64,000 nucleotides of DNA from CAZDCD01 sp964503885 (lineage in GTDB: Bacteria; Bacteroidota; Bacteroidia; Bacteroidales; UBA10428). The notes under the pieces are model-generated. The model was not told where the DNA came from. It saw only the letters and a list, made by a program, of their open reading frames with translations, and did not search any database. Each line of letters opens with the position of its first letter. Position 1 is the stretch's first letter. The position numbers and the translations under genes are program-made. The stretch lies in assembly GCA_964503885.1 (NCBI GenBank), contig CAZDCD010000003.1, positions 62,001-126,000 of the forward strand. The letters run 5' to 3'. Shown one piece after another: positions 1 to 8,750 of the stretch.

Positions 1-558
1 TGCCCCGGTGAATGCATTTGATCCATAAACCCTGGCTCCCGGGCCGTTCAGAATTTCTATCCTTTCAATATTTTCCAGATCAACCGGTAAATCAAGATTC
101 AGATGCCCGGTCTGGACATCAGTAATGTTGATCCCGTTTAACAGCACCAGCACATGATCAAATGTTCCCCCTCGGATGGAAATATCAGATTGAACACCCA
201 GTGGGCCTCGTTCTCTTATGTCTATATTTCCCAATGATCCCAGCAGCTCGCCAATGTCCTGAACCGGCGCCTGCGCTATCTCATCGCGGGTAATAACGGT
301 AACAATCCGGGCTACATTGCTGTATACATCGGGACTTCGCTGGCCAATCACTTCAACTTCTTCAAGATCGATTTGCCTTTCATCTTGAAGGGTATCCTGT
401 TGGGCAGCTATCGGAGCAGAATGGAATACGAATGTATAAATGATCAACAGGTGTCCGATTTTAATTGCTTTTTTCAGGCTGTTATAAGCACCGTAATTCT
501 TACGGCTCCATCTTTTGAAAACAAATAAAGGAGGGTTTGTGATGATCGCAGATCGCAT
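1..558 (-). CDS. TonB-dependent receptor, N-terminal part (runs off the window)
   Basis: This is the first 186 codons of an outer-membrane active transporter; the barrel lies beyond position 1. Translating the minus strand from the ATG at 558 gives a basic leader containing KRWSRKNYGAYNSL, a pattern I remember preceding the signal segment of Bacteroidales TonB receptors. A hydrophobic signal segment follows (about residues 36-52, ending IAAQQ). The plug domain starts near residue 65 (EEVEVIGQRSPDVYSN) and includes SDISIRGGTFDHVLVLLNG and ERIEILNGPGARVYGSNAF, both classic plug motifs. The plug resembles BtuB-like (cobalamin-type) receptors more than SusC, and there is no carboxypeptidase-like N-terminal extension. 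The substrate cannot be told from this part. No other in-frame ATG lies before the signal segment, which supports the start. Confidence 0.88.
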   Translation of the reverse strand, partial: MRSAIITNPPLFVFKRWSRKNYGAYNSLKKAIKIGHLLIIYTFVFHSAPIAAQQDTLQDERQIDLEEVEVIGQRSPDVYSNVARIVTVITRDEIAQAPVQDIGELLGSLGNIDIRERGPLGVQSDISIRGGTFDHVLVLLNGINITDVQTGHLNLDLPVDLENIERIEILNGPGARVYGSNAFTGA

Positions 559-967
559 ATGGTGGTATTTTAAAGGATTCAAATATAGAGAATAAATCCT
601 GAATATGTTGATGCTTAGAATTACACAGAATCAGGATTAAGATAATTATTTATAATGAATCTAAATAGTTGAAGCGGAACAATATTGAATATCACCTGAT
701 TAATGATTTGACACATTTGAACACATATGGAATAAAAAAATCGTATTTCTGAAGCCCTTTACAGGCAGGCTTTACAGAAGCGACTCACCCCGGGTAAGGC
801 TAAGATAATGAGGTATTAATGCATGGTCTGAATTAATCGGAACGGTAAAAATAGCTAACTCACTGTTTATAAATTAAAACAAAAAAAATTTGTATTAAGA
901 AATTATTTGTTATTTTTGTTGGCAAATCCTGTAAATTAAGTAATTCATTTTAAAAAAATTTAGGAAC
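559..967. other. Divergent intergenic region, no gene seen
   Basis: This is 409 bases of AT-rich sequence between the divergently transcribed TonB receptor and the small lipoprotein gene. No convincing coding frame is visible on either strand. It must hold the receptor promoter on the minus strand; a candidate promoter for the lipoprotein is listed separately at 889-918. Confidence 0.6.
889..918 (+). promoter_or_regulatory. Candidate Bacteroidota-type promoter for the small lipoprotein
   Basis: TTTG at 889-892 and TATTTTTG at 911-918 fit the -33 TTTG and -7 TAnnTTTG boxes of the phylum's housekeeping sigma factor. The spacing is 18 bases, against the usual 19-21. A transcript would start near 925, about 40 bases before the ATG. 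Consensus match only. Confidence 0.5.
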
Positions 968-1165
968 ATGAAAAAAGTTAGTTTGTTGCTTGTATCAATC
1001 GCACTGTTTGGTTTTATCGCTTTAAATTCATGCAAGAACCAAGCCAAACCCGCAGAAGAAGAAACTACTGAAGATGTAATGGAAGAAGCTCCGGCCCAGG
1101 AACCTATGGCTGATACTGCTGCCACAATGGAATCCGAAGCTCCTGCTGAAGCACCTGCTGAATAA
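968..1165 (+). CDS. Small acidic Ala/Glu/Pro-rich lipoprotein, 65 aa
   Basis: The protein has a signal peptide with a lipobox ending LNSC, so Cys22 is the likely lipidated residue. The mature part is about 43 residues, mostly Ala, Glu and Pro (repeats such as EEAPAQEP and EAPAEAPAE), with no aromatic residues and probably unstructured. It is monocistronic: a promoter lies upstream and a strong terminator follows at 1191-1219. Comparable tiny lipoproteins are common in Bacteroidota envelopes, but I recognise no function. The compositional bias could make it a spacer-like or highly expressed surface lipoprotein; that is speculation. Lipoprotein status is well supported. Confidence 0.8.
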   Translation: MKKVSLLLVSIALFGFIALNSCKNQAKPAEEETTEDVMEEAPAQEPMADTAATMESEAPAEAPAE

Positions 1166-1190
1166 ACTGATTGAGTGCGTAAGAAATTAA

Positions 1191-1219
1191 AAGCAGGATA
1201 AGTTTCCTGCTTTTTTTTT
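1191..1219 (+). terminator. Rho-independent terminator after the small lipoprotein
   Basis: An 8-bp stem AAGCAGGA/TCCTGCTT with a 6-base loop is followed by a run of nine or more T. It lies 25 bases after the lipoprotein stop codon. Confidence 0.9.
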
Positions 1220-1258
1220 GCTATTTTTTAAGAACTACAGGATATATGAGAAACAATC

Positions 1259-1495
1259 ATGGAATCCGTAAAAAATATCATTAAAGGGTCAACTGCCAGG
1301 TTGACACACATATGTGAGGGAAAAGTATATTACCGGATCGAAACCGGAGAACATACCTACCAGCTTGAAATCGACAGTTGTACAAGCGAGTGGAAAGCTA
1401 CCTATCTGATGCCTGAATTCAAATCCATTCACCTTATGCGATGGATAAGGATGGGAATCGAATCGGGAGACGGCAGCTTCATAAAGCTGCGGTGA
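1259..1495 (+). CDS. Conserved hypothetical protein, 78 aa
   Basis: A 78-residue soluble protein without signal peptide or membrane segment. Alternating hydrophobic residues (KVYYRIETGEHTYQLEID) suggest a beta-hairpin, and the C-terminal half contains MRWIRMGIESGDGSFIKL. It resembles short uncharacterised Bacteroidota proteins, but I cannot name a family. It is preceded by a terminator and followed by the oppositely oriented SRP RNA, so it is probably transcribed alone. Normal codon use and good composition make it a likely real gene. Confidence 0.6.
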   Translation: MESVKNIIKGSTARLTHICEGKVYYRIETGEHTYQLEIDSCTSEWKATYLMPEFKSIHLMRWIRMGIESGDGSFIKLR

Positions 1496-1622
1496 TCCAT
1501 CAAGGGGAGCTACCGGTAAAATAAGGGTTGGGGTTCAACTGAAGTAAAAACAATAAAGACATACAGTATTGCAGAGGAGAGCGGAGGTCGACCAAAAACG
1601 TTAAAAAAATCCAAATAAAAAA

Positions 1623-1719
1623 GGGTAAGCTACTTATATCGCGCCGCTACAACCGCCTACCCTTGCTTCCTTCCGGACCTGGGGGAATTCAGCAGGAGCT
1701 GGCCGTATAAGACTTACCC
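1623..1719 (-). ncRNA. ffs: Signal recognition particle RNA (4.5S type)
   Basis: Read on the minus strand, the 97-base RNA has outer ends GGGTAAG and CTTACCC, which pair. Its apical part contains the universally conserved SRP hairpin CAGGTCCGGAAGGAAGCA with its GGAA tetraloop, the binding site for the Ffh M domain. The size matches short bacterial 4.5S RNA without an Alu domain. A T-rich tract follows its 3' end (below 1623 on the plus strand it appears as an A-rich run). It acts with Ffh and FtsY in co-translational targeting of membrane proteins. Confidence 0.95.
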
Positions 1720-1795
1720 TGACGCAAAATTACCAAATATATTGCGATTGACAAAAGAATGCTTTATTTATTCTATAGCCTCGGAAAAAAACATG

Positions 1796-1803
1796 TATAT
1801 TTG
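1796..1803 (+). promoter_or_regulatory. Candidate -7 box for the DUF4199/glycosyltransferase operon
   Basis: TATATTTG is an exact match to TAnnTTTG, 27 bases before the ATG at 1831. No clear TTTG lies at the expected -33 distance, so the call rests on the -7 box and its position. Confidence 0.4.
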
Positions 1804-1830
1804 TTGTTGTAACCTTTAAAACATACTGTT

Positions 1831-2376
1831 ATGGAACAAAATCAAACCACCCTTCCCCAGCACGCTTTAGTTTATGGATTAATTCTCGGACTTGCACTCA
1901 TCGTTTATTCAGTGTTGCTTTATATGCTTGATCTTACCTTTAATTTTGGATTAAGCCTTCTCAGCTGGGTAGTACTCATTATTGGTATTTATATCGGTTC
2001 AAAAGCATACCGCGATAAGGTGTTGGGAGGTACCATTTCATATGGTGCAGCGCTGGGAACAGGTATTCTTATAGCTCTGGTAGCCGGGGTGATTTCCACG
2101 CTGTTCAGTTACATTTTAACAAATATAATAGATCCGGGTCTGGTAGAAAAAAGTTTCCAGGTAATCGAAGAACGGATGGCCAAAAAGGGACTTCCCGATG
2201 AACAGATCGAAATGATCGTATCGAGAATGCGCGAAAGAAGCAGCCCGGTCAAGACATTGGTCATTGGATTTGTTGCATTTACAGTTTTCGGGATAATTAT
2301 CTCACTGATCACTTCAGCATTTGTAAAAAAAGAAGGCAATCCCTTTACCGGTCAGGAAAATTCAGGTAATCAGTAA
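1831..2376 (+). CDS. DUF4199 family integral membrane protein
   Basis: This 181-residue protein has four predicted transmembrane segments (about residues 12-32, 38-55, 70-96 and 143-166). A charged, helical, cytoplasmic or periplasmic loop lies between the third and fourth (about 100-140, rich in E, K and R). The layout and the RDKVLGGTISYGAALGTG motif fit DUF4199, a Bacteroidota membrane family of unknown function. It is the first gene of a tight operon, with eight bases between it and the next glycosyltransferase. DUF4199 genes are often found upstream of such glycosyltransferases, which hints at a role in the same envelope pathway, but no reaction is known. Confidence 0.85.
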   Translation: MEQNQTTLPQHALVYGLILGLALIVYSVLLYMLDLTFNFGLSLLSWVVLIIGIYIGSKAYRDKVLGGTISYGAALGTGILIALVAGVISTLFSYILTNIIDPGLVEKSFQVIEERMAKKGLPDEQIEMIVSRMRERSSPVKTLVIGFVAFTVFGIIISLITSAFVKKEGNPFTGQENSGNQ

Positions 2377-2384
2377 ATCGCTGC

Positions 2385-3335
2385 ATGGATATTTCGATCG
2401 TTATTCCGTTATTGAATGAGGCAGAATCGTTACCCGAGCTGATAGAATGGAATGTGGAGGTAATGAATTCGGGAAAATACAGCTATGAGATGTTGCTGAT
2501 TGATGACGGGAGCAGGGACGATTCATGGCAGATCATTGAAAAATACGCCGCATCAAATCCGCACATCAGGGGTATTAAATTCAGACGCAATTACGGAAAG
2601 TCAGCTGCATTGTATTGCGGTTTCAGAGCTGCCAAAGGGAATGTTGTAATAACTATGGATGCAGACCTGCAGGATAATCCCGAAGAGATTCCCGAACTCT
2701 ATTCAATGGTAATGGATGAAGGATATGATATTGTCTCAGGATGGAAAAAGAAAAGGCACGATCCGCTTTTTACCAAGAATATACCCAGTAAACTTTACAA
2801 CTGGACACTCAGGCGGATGAGCGGAATAAAGATCCATGATTTCAACTGCGGGCTGAAAGCATACAAAAGCCGTGTGATCAAGGCTATTGAGATATACGGA
2901 GAAATGCACCGGTATATTCCTGTTCTTGCAAAATGGGCCGGATTCATAAAGATCGGAGAGAAAGAGGTCAGACACCAGGAACGCAAATACGGGGTTACAA
3001 AATTCGGATGGGAGCGTTTTATTAGGGGACCATTAGACCTGCTTTCGGTAATGTTCATTACGCGGTATGGCAAGAGACCCTTGCACCTTTTCGGAACCTT
3101 GGGCTTGCTGATGTTCCTTCTCGGATTCATTCTTGCTGCTTACCTGGGTATCAATAAACTCGTTGCCATGCACCATCATCAGGTTGCCAAACTGGTTACA
3201 GAGAGCCCGTATTTTTATATTGCACTTACCACAATGATCCTGGGTACACAGCTTTTTCTTACAGGATTTTTGGGTGAACTGGTTTCAAGGAGCGGTGCTG
3301 ACAGAAATGCTTACCAGATTGAGAAAGAAATCTGA
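2385..3335 (+). CDS. GT2 family glycosyltransferase with two C-terminal membrane helices
   Basis: A GT-A fold transferase of the polyprenol-phosphate sugar synthase type (DPM1/ArnC/GtrB-like). The nucleotide-sugar site is seen in SIVIPLLNEAESLPEL (residues 4-19), LLIDDGSRDDSW (about 38-49) and the metal-binding DAD within ITMDADLQDNPEEIP (about 88-102). The catalytic part is followed by two transmembrane helices (about residues 230-255 and 275-300). By family it would transfer a hexose or aminohexose from a nucleotide sugar to a lipid-phosphate carrier at the inner membrane face. It is the second gene of the DUF4199 operon. Donor and acceptor are not determinable from sequence. Confidence 0.9.
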   Translation: MDISIVIPLLNEAESLPELIEWNVEVMNSGKYSYEMLLIDDGSRDDSWQIIEKYAASNPHIRGIKFRRNYGKSAALYCGFRAAKGNVVITMDADLQDNPEEIPELYSMVMDEGYDIVSGWKKKRHDPLFTKNIPSKLYNWTLRRMSGIKIHDFNCGLKAYKSRVIKAIEIYGEMHRYIPVLAKWAGFIKIGEKEVRHQERKYGVTKFGWERFIRGPLDLLSVMFITRYGKRPLHLFGTLGLLMFLLGFILAAYLGINKLVAMHHHQVAKLVTESPYFYIALTTMILGTQLFLTGFLGELVSRSGADRNAYQIEKEI

Positions 3336-3373
3336 CCCGGAAAATTTACGGTTGATCATTAAATAGCTCGGTT

Positions 3374-4372
3374 GTGTTCTATTCGATTATACTCCCTACC
3401 TTTGGCAGGCCCGATGATGTGGATGAATTTCTTAAAAGCTTTACGCTTCAGGAATATAAAGACTTTGAGATCATAATTATAGATGCCACGTTTAACGATA
3501 CTGTTAAAAATGCAGTTGATCGTTATGCTTCTTTGTTGAATTTGCAGTACATCCATGAAAAAGGTTTGGGAATCAGTGATTCCAGAAATCTGGGAGTGAA
3601 GCGGTCTAAAGGCGAATTTGTCCTGTTCATTGATTCTGATTGTGTCGTACCTCCTCATTACCTGCAGGTTATTGACAATAAGCTAAAAACGAGTAAATTA
3701 GATGCTTTCGGGGGGCCTGACACATCCGGCCCGAAATTTACCAGGACCCAGAGAGCCATCAATTATGTGATGACCTCCTTTTTAACATCCGGCGGGATAA
3801 GGGGAAAAACCAGTCGTGTTAGCAAATATGAGCTTCGGGGGTTCAATATGGGAATTTCCCGGAAAGCATTCCTGGAAACCGGCGGCTACAGCGGGATGAA
3901 AGTAGCCGAGGATATCGACCTGAGTATGCGTCTTCACGAGGCCGGGTATAAAACCGGATTGATTGAGGAAGCTTATGTTTTCCATAAAAGAAAAACATCT
4001 CTTTATAAGTTTTACGTGCAAATGTTTATGTACGGTAAGGCCAGGGTCGATCTTTTTCTTCGTCACTCAGGGGCATTAAAAATAACGTACCTGTTACCAC
4101 TTTTTTTCATTGTATCTGTCGTAGCCGGTTTTTTACTGATTCCCTTTAATACCGTGGTGATTCTGGGTATAGGTATTGCATCTGCCGCCTATTCTCTTGC
4201 AATATTCATTGATTCAGCGGTAAAAAATAAAAGCATCGCGATAGGTGCAATGAGTGTTTTTGCCTTTTTTGAATTCCTTTTCGGATACGGATCCGGTCTC
4301 ATTTATAATGTGTTCCGAAGATTGGTATTTCGAAGAAGAGAAATTGAAAGAGCCCGTATTCTTAAGGAGTAA
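3374..4372 (+). CDS. GT2 family glycosyltransferase, membrane-associated
   Basis: A second GT-A glycosyltransferase starts at GTG 3374; there is no usable ATG earlier in frame, and the GT2 strand YSIILPTFGRP begins right at the N-terminus. The DxD motif is in VLFIDSDCVVPPHYL (about residues 82-96). An ED motif (AEDIDLSMRLHEAGYKTG, near 178) matches the catalytic base region of GT2 enzymes. Two or three hydrophobic helices occupy the C-terminal 110 residues. It lies 38 bases after the previous glycosyltransferase and is probably co-transcribed. It differs from the upstream GT2 and looks like a saccharide-extending enzyme for a surface glycan or glycolipid. Confidence 0.88.
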   Translation: MFYSIILPTFGRPDDVDEFLKSFTLQEYKDFEIIIIDATFNDTVKNAVDRYASLLNLQYIHEKGLGISDSRNLGVKRSKGEFVLFIDSDCVVPPHYLQVIDNKLKTSKLDAFGGPDTSGPKFTRTQRAINYVMTSFLTSGGIRGKTSRVSKYELRGFNMGISRKAFLETGGYSGMKVAEDIDLSMRLHEAGYKTGLIEEAYVFHKRKTSLYKFYVQMFMYGKARVDLFLRHSGALKITYLLPLFFIVSVVAGFLLIPFNTVVILGIGIASAAYSLAIFIDSAVKNKSIAIGAMSVFAFFEFLFGYGSGLIYNVFRRLVFRRREIERARILKE

Positions 4373-4468
4373 TATGAGTTTACATCAACATTAGAATGGC
4401 TGCCACCAACGATAGCGATCAAGTTGAAAAAATCTGCATTACCTGCCGGTTGAATACAACAATTGTTT

Positions 4469-5362
4469 TCAACTGATCATACCTTTTCGCATCTGATTGA
4501 CGATTTTCTGCAGTTCGGTCATTTTTACAAGGTAGTCATCGATGGCCTTTCTGCCGCTTTCAGAATCCTCATCAAAGGATGCATCTACCTTTACCACAAA
4601 TAAATCGAAAGCCTTCTGCAGAGCCCTGAGCTTATTGAGATTTTCTTCAACTGCCTCATCATGGCTGTATTTCGATAACATTTCTATGAGGTTGGCCAAA
4701 GAGCTTTTCTGTTCGGCTATCCGTTCGATGATATCAATATTCCTGCTCGCCTTTGCCACATTAAATGCCACATGCATGGCTTCCGTCCACCCGCCCAGTA
4801 TTATCTGGGCTGCTGCGCTGAATTGTTCGTTGTCCCTCAGGTATTTATCGGTGGTAACATAAACCTCATTGGCAATGGCAATCAGTGAATCCTTGTTTGT
4901 AAAATTCCTGTCGAACCGCTTGGCTGTATTTACAAAATGATCGGATGGAATACCCAGCTCTTCAGCCAGTTTCTGCATGGCATTAAAATACCTCCCGGCC
5001 GTTTCATACTGCTCAAAAACCCTGCAATAACTCAGGTCTACTGCGAATACACCAAGATTCAACGCTTTTTTTGAGCTTGTAATATAATCCGATGACCTAT
5101 CCGGCGCATTGAGGAGATCATCGTTGAAAGCAGCGCCGGCAGCTTTAAACATAGTAGCCATATCTACTGAAAGGTACATGTTATAAAATATGGGCAATCC
5201 TTCTCCCACGGTATCAAAACCAACCAATACATTTTTCGGTTCATCGATATCGATGCTGTCAAGATTCACAATACCCTCACCTGTTTTCCGGTCGGTTTTG
5301 CACGCGAAGGTGAACACAAAGATAAAGAGAAAGAACATGCCTGGAATCGTATAACCTTTCAT
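4469..5362 (-). CDS. Predicted lipoprotein of unknown function, 297 aa
   Basis: The N-terminus is a lipoprotein signal: a hydrophobic stretch ending FTFAC, so Cys21 should be lipidated. The mature protein is largely alpha-helical. Residues 55-130 contain FYNMYLSVDMATMFKAAGAA and LNLGVFAVDLSYCRVFEQY, and the C-terminal third is rich in L, E and K, like a helical bundle. I do not recognise a named domain, although similar helical lipoproteins occur in other Bacteroidales. It is monocistronic, convergent with the glycosyltransferase operon, and 265 bases from the following minus-strand kinase gene. Lipoprotein status is sure; function is unknown. Confidence 0.75.
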   Translation of the reverse strand: MKGYTIPGMFFLFIFVFTFACKTDRKTGEGIVNLDSIDIDEPKNVLVGFDTVGEGLPIFYNMYLSVDMATMFKAAGAAFNDDLLNAPDRSSDYITSSKKALNLGVFAVDLSYCRVFEQYETAGRYFNAMQKLAEELGIPSDHFVNTAKRFDRNFTNKDSLIAIANEVYVTTDKYLRDNEQFSAAAQIILGGWTEAMHVAFNVAKASRNIDIIERIAEQKSSLANLIEMLSKYSHDEAVEENLNKLRALQKAFDLFVVKVDASFDEDSESGRKAIDDYLVKMTELQKIVNQMRKGMIS

Positions 5363-5627
5363 TGTAAAACGGTTTATTGATGTTTAGAGTTAACAGGGCC
5401 TAAAACTATGAAATATTTTATTTTTTTCCAATTTTATCCTGTAACTGGTATTCAGGAAGCTTTCAGAATTTGCCTTGAAAAAAATGCATAATGCCTGCAC
5501 CATTGGTGATAACCACCAGCATAAATGTTTCAATCACCTTGTTCATAATAAATCTGAAGCTAAACGTTCTCAATCCTGTAATGAGGAAAAATGAACAGCC
5601 AGAGGCAGTCAGGATAGCCGTATTAGG

Positions 5628-7397
5628 CTAAATGTGTTTTGAGATCAGTTCAATAAGATCCTGCGGATATATAGGTTTGGCTATATAATCGTCAAATCCC
5701 ATGGTAATATATTTCTCCCTGTCACCTGACATGGCAAAAGCAGTCTGGGCTAAAATTCTTGCATCATTATTGAATTTTCGGATTTCATGAAGGGCAGTAT
5801 GCCCGTTCATCACAGGAAGTTGAATATCCATCAGGATAATATCCACTTTACGTTCCCTGCAAACCTGAATAGCCTGCTTGCCATCGGTAACAAACAAAAT
5901 CTCAGCTTGAGAAGGTGTCAGTACCTCGGAAATAAATTCCGAACTTACATCATCGTCTTCGACGACAAGAATAACTTTATTTTTCCATGAAACCGTCATA
6001 TTTACTTCTTCCCGTTTAATGGTACTATTCTTCAACGGTTCGACCTCTCTGAGGAGTATAGTAAAATAAAATTCCGAACCTTTCTGTAAAACCGATCGAA
6101 ACCAGATCCAACCTCCCATCAGGTTAACGAGTCCCTTTGCAATGGCCAGTCCAAGGCCGCTTCCGTCAACATCTTTATGCAACCCAGAATTTTCAACCCG
6201 TTTAAATCTCTCAAAGATACGTTCTTTTTGATCTTCCGGAATCCCAATCCCTGTATCTTTTACGTAAAAAGTAACAAATTTGTTATCAATTGTATAGCCA
6301 AAATTCACATGCCCCTTATCGGTATATTTTATGGCATTGCTCAACAAATTTATAAAAATCTGCTGCAATTTAACCGGGTCAGTTATTATAACGAGGTTTT
6401 TACAAGGAAAATTATCCAGCCTGAGCAGAATTTTAGCTGAGCTAACCTTATTGTGCGTTGAAAACATATCCAGATATTCCCGCAATACATAATGTATATC
6501 CACAATTTCATAACCGATATCAATCTGACCCGATTCCATTCGTGTAATATCAATGATATCATTGATCAGTTTTAGCAGGTAGTCAGCCCTGCTCTTAATA
6601 ATGTCTAAATATCTGATTTTTTGAATTTTGGTAAGTTTCTCATTTTTCAACAGGTCTACAAATCCCAGGATTCCGTTCATGGGTGTCCTGATCTCGTGGC
6701 TCATGTTTGCAATAAAGGTCGATTTTGACCTGTCAGACCGTTCTGCTGATTTCTTCTCATCGAACAGGATGCTGTTATCCCTCAGCAGGTTTTTGTTCGA
6801 AGCTTGTTCCCGCTGAAATAACTGATCCAGTGAATTTAAAAGGAATGATAAAGGTATAGCAATTAAAATAGCAACAATAATATAATTGGTGCTGACCACA
6901 ATCCAGGCGCTTAAGTTGTAAGATGTGAGCTGAAATCCCTCGACATTTAGAGCAATCAAATAGCCCAGAAAGAGCAATGTAAGGATATTTACAATAATAG
7001 TAGCAACAGTGGTTCTTACACCGGAAAAGATGGCCGCAATAACCGGAGTCATGATCAGCCATATAAACCCTGCTCCATAAGGACCTAGAAATAACAAAAG
7101 GAATACGCCAAGAAAGTAAACGACTGTAAGGAAAAAATATGTCCTGTATCGGAGTTTCAGAGACCTGTAAACACAGTTGATGATCACAAGTCCGTATACT
7201 ACCGAATCGAGAATAACAACAGTAGTGAGATGGTATTTAATAGAAACGAGTACGCTGGGAATATAGGCTATCAAACCCAGGATAACAAGCAACGGAGAGA
7301 GATACAGGAATATCTTTTCCCTCCAGTATGCCAACCCGTCTTCCCTACTGAACTGTGTTGGCTGTAATTTGCTGCCGAAATATGAAATCAGTGACAA
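5628..7397 (-). CDS. Membrane-bound hybrid sensor histidine kinase/response regulator
   Basis: A 589-residue hybrid kinase. Six hydrophobic segments between residues 25 and 190 form the membrane sensor, with no large periplasmic loop, so it probably senses a membrane or small-molecule signal. A short coiled coil leads to HisKA with His234 in SHEIRTPMNGILGF. The HATPase domain shows the N box (NLLSNAIKYTDKG), DTGIGIPEDQ and GSGLGLAI. A C-terminal receiver has acidic residues in VVEDDDVSS, phosphoacceptor Asp524 in ILMDIQLPVMNG, and Lys in IAKPIYP. There is no HPt or output domain, so partner proteins must complete the relay. It shares the same core architecture as the two larger hybrid kinases in this window. 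Confidence 0.93.
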   Translation of the reverse strand: MSLISYFGSKLQPTQFSREDGLAYWREKIFLYLSPLLVILGLIAYIPSVLVSIKYHLTTVVILDSVVYGLVIINCVYRSLKLRYRTYFFLTVVYFLGVFLLLFLGPYGAGFIWLIMTPVIAAIFSGVRTTVATIIVNILTLLFLGYLIALNVEGFQLTSYNLSAWIVVSTNYIIVAILIAIPLSFLLNSLDQLFQREQASNKNLLRDNSILFDEKKSAERSDRSKSTFIANMSHEIRTPMNGILGFVDLLKNEKLTKIQKIRYLDIIKSRADYLLKLINDIIDITRMESGQIDIGYEIVDIHYVLREYLDMFSTHNKVSSAKILLRLDNFPCKNLVIITDPVKLQQIFINLLSNAIKYTDKGHVNFGYTIDNKFVTFYVKDTGIGIPEDQKERIFERFKRVENSGLHKDVDGSGLGLAIAKGLVNLMGGWIWFRSVLQKGSEFYFTILLREVEPLKNSTIKREEVNMTVSWKNKVILVVEDDDVSSEFISEVLTPSQAEILFVTDGKQAIQVCRERKVDIILMDIQLPVMNGHTALHEIRKFNNDARILAQTAFAMSGDREKYITMGFDDYIAKPIYPQDLIELISKHI

Positions 7398-7682
7398 GTT
7401 ACTTTTATGTGTGATACCGAAACAAAAAATATATGGTTGTTCTTAACAAAATCTCTACAAAATACCTGCCAAATTCTCTGAAAACAGAAGTAAACAATGA
7501 TAAAGTCAGATGCAACACACGCTTATTGATCTGATCGTCATATCCTGCTGAATATAGTGAATTAATGTAAAATTAACGTCAATAAAGCTGATATATATCA
7601 TAATTCGGGTTTTGCAGGATTTATACTGTTGTAATTTTCCTATTTTTACCACCATAATTATTCACTATTTAATTTTAGGTAC

Positions 7683-8726
7683 ATGAAACTATATACAAAA
7701 GCATTTGGCAAACTTCCCGATGGAAGACAGGCCGACCTTATAACTATTGAAAACAATAACGGGGCAAGTTGTAAGATTACCAATTATGGTGGAATACTTA
7801 CTTCCTGGATTGTGCCCGATAAAAATGGAAACCCGGTAGATATAGTACTTGGCTGGGATAATCTCAACGGTTTTGTTGAGGACTCCTCGTTTCTTGGAGC
7901 AATAATCGGCCGTTATGCAAACCGTATTGCCGGAGGAATGTTCAAGCTCGAAGGCCGGGAATATTCCCTGGCTGTAAACCAGGCTCCGAATCATCTGCAT
8001 GGAGGTATTGAGGGATTCAATAAAAAGTTATGGAATTATACATTGATCGATGAAGAAAACAGTAAGGGTGTAAAACTCTCTTATTTAAGCAGACATATGG
8101 AAGAGGGATACCCGGGCAATCTTAATGTTGAGGTGAAATATACCTTTACGAACAACAATGATCTGATCATTGATTACCAGGCGACTTCGGATATGAAAAC
8201 ACATATTAACCTTACGAACCATACCTATTTTAATCTGAATGGCGCTATAAAACCTGTTCTGAAACATCAGTTGAAGATCAGGGCTGATGGTTTTACCCCC
8301 TGTGATCAGACATTGATCCCCACGGGTGAGATTAAACCGGTTAAAGGTACCAACCTTGATTTCACTACGTTCCACGAAATAGGTGAGCGAATTAAACGCA
8401 TGGATATAGGCGGTTACGACCACAATTTTGTATTGGACAAAAAGCCGGGTGAACTCGAATTGATTGCGGAAGTCATTGAACCCGAAACCGGACTGAAAAT
8501 GGAGGTATCCACCACTGAACCAGGTGTTCAGTTATATACGGCTATTCATTTTGACGGCAGCATTACCGGGAAAAAGAACATCAAATACAAGCAGTATTAC
8601 GGGTTTTGCTTAGAGACACAGCATTTCCCGGATAGTCCGAATAAACCCGAATTTCCCTCAACAATCCTGAATCCCTGGGAAACCTATATGCAGAAGACCA
8701 TATATAAGGTTACTCATCAACGTTAG
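7683..8726 (+). CDS. galM: Aldose 1-epimerase (mutarotase)
   Basis: Interconverts alpha and beta anomers of aldohexoses such as galactose and glucose. The 347-residue length is normal. Characteristic motifs are NYGGILTSWIVPDKNG (about residues 34-49), GAIIGRYANRIAGG, the catalytic-region NQAPNHLHGGIEGFNKKLW, and NLTNHTYFNLNG with the conserved His. The glutamate of the C-terminal motif lies in YGFCLETQHFPDSPN, the usual catalytic base region. No signal peptide is seen, so it is cytoplasmic. It is followed 24 bases later by the M1 peptidase gene in the same direction; a functional link is not evident. Confidence 0.95.
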   Translation: MKLYTKAFGKLPDGRQADLITIENNNGASCKITNYGGILTSWIVPDKNGNPVDIVLGWDNLNGFVEDSSFLGAIIGRYANRIAGGMFKLEGREYSLAVNQAPNHLHGGIEGFNKKLWNYTLIDEENSKGVKLSYLSRHMEEGYPGNLNVEVKYTFTNNNDLIIDYQATSDMKTHINLTNHTYFNLNGAIKPVLKHQLKIRADGFTPCDQTLIPTGEIKPVKGTNLDFTTFHEIGERIKRMDIGGYDHNFVLDKKPGELELIAEVIEPETGLKMEVSTTEPGVQLYTAIHFDGSITGKKNIKYKQYYGFCLETQHFPDSPNKPEFPSTILNPWETYMQKTIYKVTHQR

Positions 8727-8750
8727 GAACACAGTTTTGTTACAGGGTAT

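Noticed and set aside
910..1125. 71-codon minus-strand frame opposite the small lipoprotein
   Set aside because: It is antisense to a gene with clear lipobox, promoter and terminator and lacks its own signals.
5430..5627. Short hydrophobic frame downstream of the hybrid kinase on the minus strand, in the same frame after its stop codon
   Set aside because: No family resemblance or ribosome-binding support; most likely chance translation of intergenic sequence.
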